Source: an uncultured Planctomycetaceae bacterium (GTDB lineage Bacteria; Planctomycetota; Planctomycetia; Planctomycetales; Planctomycetaceae). Taken from it: a stretch of 6,570 bases of DNA. The translations under genes and the position numbers were made by a program. The DNA is taken from positions 1 to 6,570 of the forward strand of contig CALJUK010000549.1 in assembly GCA_937975745.1 (NCBI GenBank). Reading direction: 5' to 3'. Under the pieces are notes generated by a model. The model saw nothing but the letters and a program-made list of their open reading frames with translations, searched no databases and had not been told where the DNA came from. Below are positions 5,496-6,570 of this stretch, piece by piece. Position 1 is the stretch's first letter. Each line of letters opens with the position of its first letter.

Positions 5496-5912
5496 ATGAG
5501 TGCTGCAAGAATCATGATCACCGAATCGGACAAATCGCGCCTGATGCGCCTCCTGGACGAGGTGACTGCGCAGTCTGTTCGCCCGGATGAAGAATTCAAC
5601 GCTTTCCGCCGCAAACTCAACCGCGCGCAAGTTGTGCCCTCAGAAGAGATTCCTGATGACATTGTCACGATGAACTCCAAGATCGAGATGTACGACGGCG
5701 ACTTCGACATCACGGAGGTCTACACGCTTGTCTATCCGCGTGATGCGAATGCCTCTTTAAACCGCCTGTCGATCCTGAACCCGTTGGGGATGACCATCCT
5801 CGGCCGTCGGCAGGGTGACGTTGCTCGTTGGTACAATGCCAGCGGTGAACATCAGTTGACACTGATGACGCTGACCTTTCAGCCGGAACGCGATGGGGTC
5901 ATGAATTTGTGA
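5496..5912 (+). CDS. rnk: Rnk-type RNA polymerase-binding regulator, second copy
   Basis: This 138-residue protein has the same two-part build as the gene before it: an N-terminal helical region (about 8-48, ITESDKSRLMRLLDEV) and a GreA/GreB C-terminal fold with EEIPDDIVTMNS (50-61), YTLVYPRDAN (76-85), LSILNPLGMTILGRRQGD (91-108) and FQPERDGV (128-135). The family-diagnostic blocks are shared with the first copy, but the N-terminal halves differ markedly, so this is an old or divergent duplication. GAGGA at 5483-5487 lies 8 bases before the ATG, which supports this start. I see no promoter in the 71-base gap, so read-through from the first copy is likely. Divergence in the polymerase-contacting half suggests different partners or binding strengths (inference). 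Confidence 0.92.
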   Translation: MSAARIMITESDKSRLMRLLDEVTAQSVRPDEEFNAFRRKLNRAQVVPSEEIPDDIVTMNSKIEMYDGDFDITEVYTLVYPRDANASLNRLSILNPLGMTILGRRQGDVARWYNASGEHQLTLMTLTFQPERDGVMNL

Positions 5913-6319
5913 CGCTCGACGGAACACTTTTCAACAGTGCATCGCGACTGGCTTCGCGTCCATCAAGAATTTAGGACACGGCCGTTCCAGATGGAGTACA
6001 ATCAATGAACCCGTATTGTTGCGTATCGTTCTCAATCGTACTTGCCCGACAGCAGCGGCGCATCTGCAAGCGGAGTGGCCCGCGGTGGTTCTCTAAAAGC
6101 GTCCGGTCGGGACACGGCACGATTCGCAGTTCACAACTTTCGCTCACCAATGCCGCTGTAATCACCACAGGTTTCGCTCGGGGCGCGCTCACCACGTGAC
6201 CGGCGCTCGTGCTGATGTTGACTCGCGTTGCCAGACTCATTGCGTGGACGTGGACGGGTTGACTGTCAAAGTCTCTTCGTCTCTCGTCCGTTTCGACCCC
6301 CGCCTCATCGGAGTACGCC
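5913..6319. other. 407-base gap with no convincing gene
   Basis: Between the second Rnk gene and the hibernation factor I see no recognisable protein on either strand and no correctly spaced sigma-54 element. It contains a small stem CGCGA/TCGCG (5943-5958), a 9-base direct repeat GGACACGGC (5974-5982 and 6110-6118), CACGTG at 6193-6198 and TTGACTGTCAA at 6259-6269. None has an assignable function. It is long enough to hold a promoter, a leader or a small RNA. Confidence 0.5.
6005..6199 (+). CDS. Doubtful 64-residue basic ORF
   Basis: An ATG with GGAG (5993-5996) at an 8-base spacing opens a 64-codon frame ending in TGA at 6197-6199. The product is Arg/Ser-rich, with no membrane span, no recognisable motif and no family resemblance. 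The only support is the ribosome site, whose context GGAGTAC...ATGAAC resembles that of the hibernation factor start at 6320. It may be a chance frame in the gap. Confidence 0.17.
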   Translation: MNPYCCVSFSIVLARQQRRICKRSGPRWFSKSVRSGHGTIRSSQLSLTNAAVITTGFARGALTT

Positions 6320-6570
6320 ATGAACATCAACGTAAAAGCACCCGACAACACCAAACGCAACGACTTTCAGGAGTCCGTCATCGATCGGCTCACTCGCACG
6401 TTGTCTCGGTTCTCGCATCAGATTTCCCGTGTGAACGTCACGTTGACGGACGAGAACGGGCCTCGAGGCGGTGTCGACAAACGGTGTCGCGTCAGTGTCG
6501 TCATGCCGAGCGTTGGCGAGTTTGCGGCGTCGGCAAAACATGAAAACTCGTGGGCCGCCGTCGCGCAGGC
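6320..6570 (+). CDS. hpf: Ribosome hibernation factor, HPF/RaiA family, 3' end outside the window
   Basis: ATG at 6320 follows GGAG (6310-6313) at a 6-base spacing, and the frame stays open to the window end (83 full codons). Residues 1-60 show the S30AE/HPF beta-alpha pattern: MNINVKAPDN, a helix about 14-31 (DFQESVIDRLTRTLSRF), a strand RVNVTLTDENG and the family signature NGPRGGVDKRCRV (46-58). HPF/RaiA proteins bind the 30S decoding centre, block mRNA and tRNA binding and inactivate ribosomes in stationary phase or energy stress. The old database name 'sigma-54 modulation protein' comes from location near rpoN, not from a direct action on sigma-54. The short or long form cannot be decided because the C-terminus is missing. 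Its placement after two Rnk-like genes supports a growth-arrest theme. I found no sigma-54 element before it. Confidence 0.92.
   Translation, partial: MNINVKAPDNTKRNDFQESVIDRLTRTLSRFSHQISRVNVTLTDENGPRGGVDKRCRVSVVMPSVGEFAASAKHENSWAAVAQ

Noticed and set aside
5850..5867. Stem CATCAGT-TGAC-ACTGATG
   Set aside because: It lies inside the conserved coding part of the second Rnk gene with no regulatory context; likely chance.
6115..6128. GGCAC...GCA element resembling sigma-54
   Set aside because: The GG to GC distance is two bases short, which is not tolerated by sigma-54.
6231..6244. Sigma-54-like TTGC elements before the hibernation factor
   Set aside because: The TTGC copies in the gap are not preceded by GG at the required 12-base distance.
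5971..6360. 129-codon minus-strand frame
   Set aside because: It runs over the start of the hibernation factor, has no recognisable motif and lacks support as a gene.
1..6570. tRNA, rRNA, CRISPR array, insertion sequence or integrase
   Set aside because: I looked for these and saw no cloverleaf, repeat-spacer pattern, terminal inverted repeats or transposase-like product.

Overview
The window reads as a gene-dense stretch of a moderately GC-rich Gram-negative-type chromosome. A planctomycete is my best guess, from the style of the PAS kinase, the BON-like protein and the zinc alcohol dehydrogenase. That is a family-resemblance judgement; no rRNA or other taxonomic marker is present. All genes that I can support are on the + strand.

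Layout: (1) positions 1-795 hold the 3' part of a zinc-type alcohol dehydrogenase whose structural-zinc loop is shortened and has no cysteines. (2) Positions 796-1035 are a regulatory gap with a consensus-perfect sigma-54 (-24/-12) promoter and, further upstream, an inverted repeat that could be an activator site. (3) Positions 1036-3810 are a compact operon: a 48-residue single-span membrane microprotein, a soluble PAS histidine kinase, and an NtrC-family response regulator with an intact GAFTGA loop, overlapping the kinase gene by 8 bases. (4) Positions 3811-4262 hold a second sigma-54-like promoter fused to a 12-bp perfect hairpin, then a BON-like small protein. (5) Positions 4263-4732 hold palindromes and a third sigma-54-like promoter, then an 86-residue single-span membrane protein. 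(6) Positions 4733-5912 hold two tandem Rnk-type (GreA/GreB C-terminal fold) RNA polymerase-binding proteins. (7) Positions 5913-6319 show no convincing gene. (8) From 6320 past the window end runs a ribosome hibernation factor (HPF/RaiA family).

The most interesting reading is a self-contained sigma-54 stress or dormancy island. The kinase and NtrC-type activator appear to control their own operon through sigma-54. Further -24/-12 elements sit directly before the neighbouring small genes. The likely outputs are proteins that act on RNA polymerase (two Rnk-like), on ribosomes (HPF) and on the envelope (BON-like protein and two membrane microproteins). The promoters and domains are seen in the sequence. 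The regulon and the growth-arrest role are inference.
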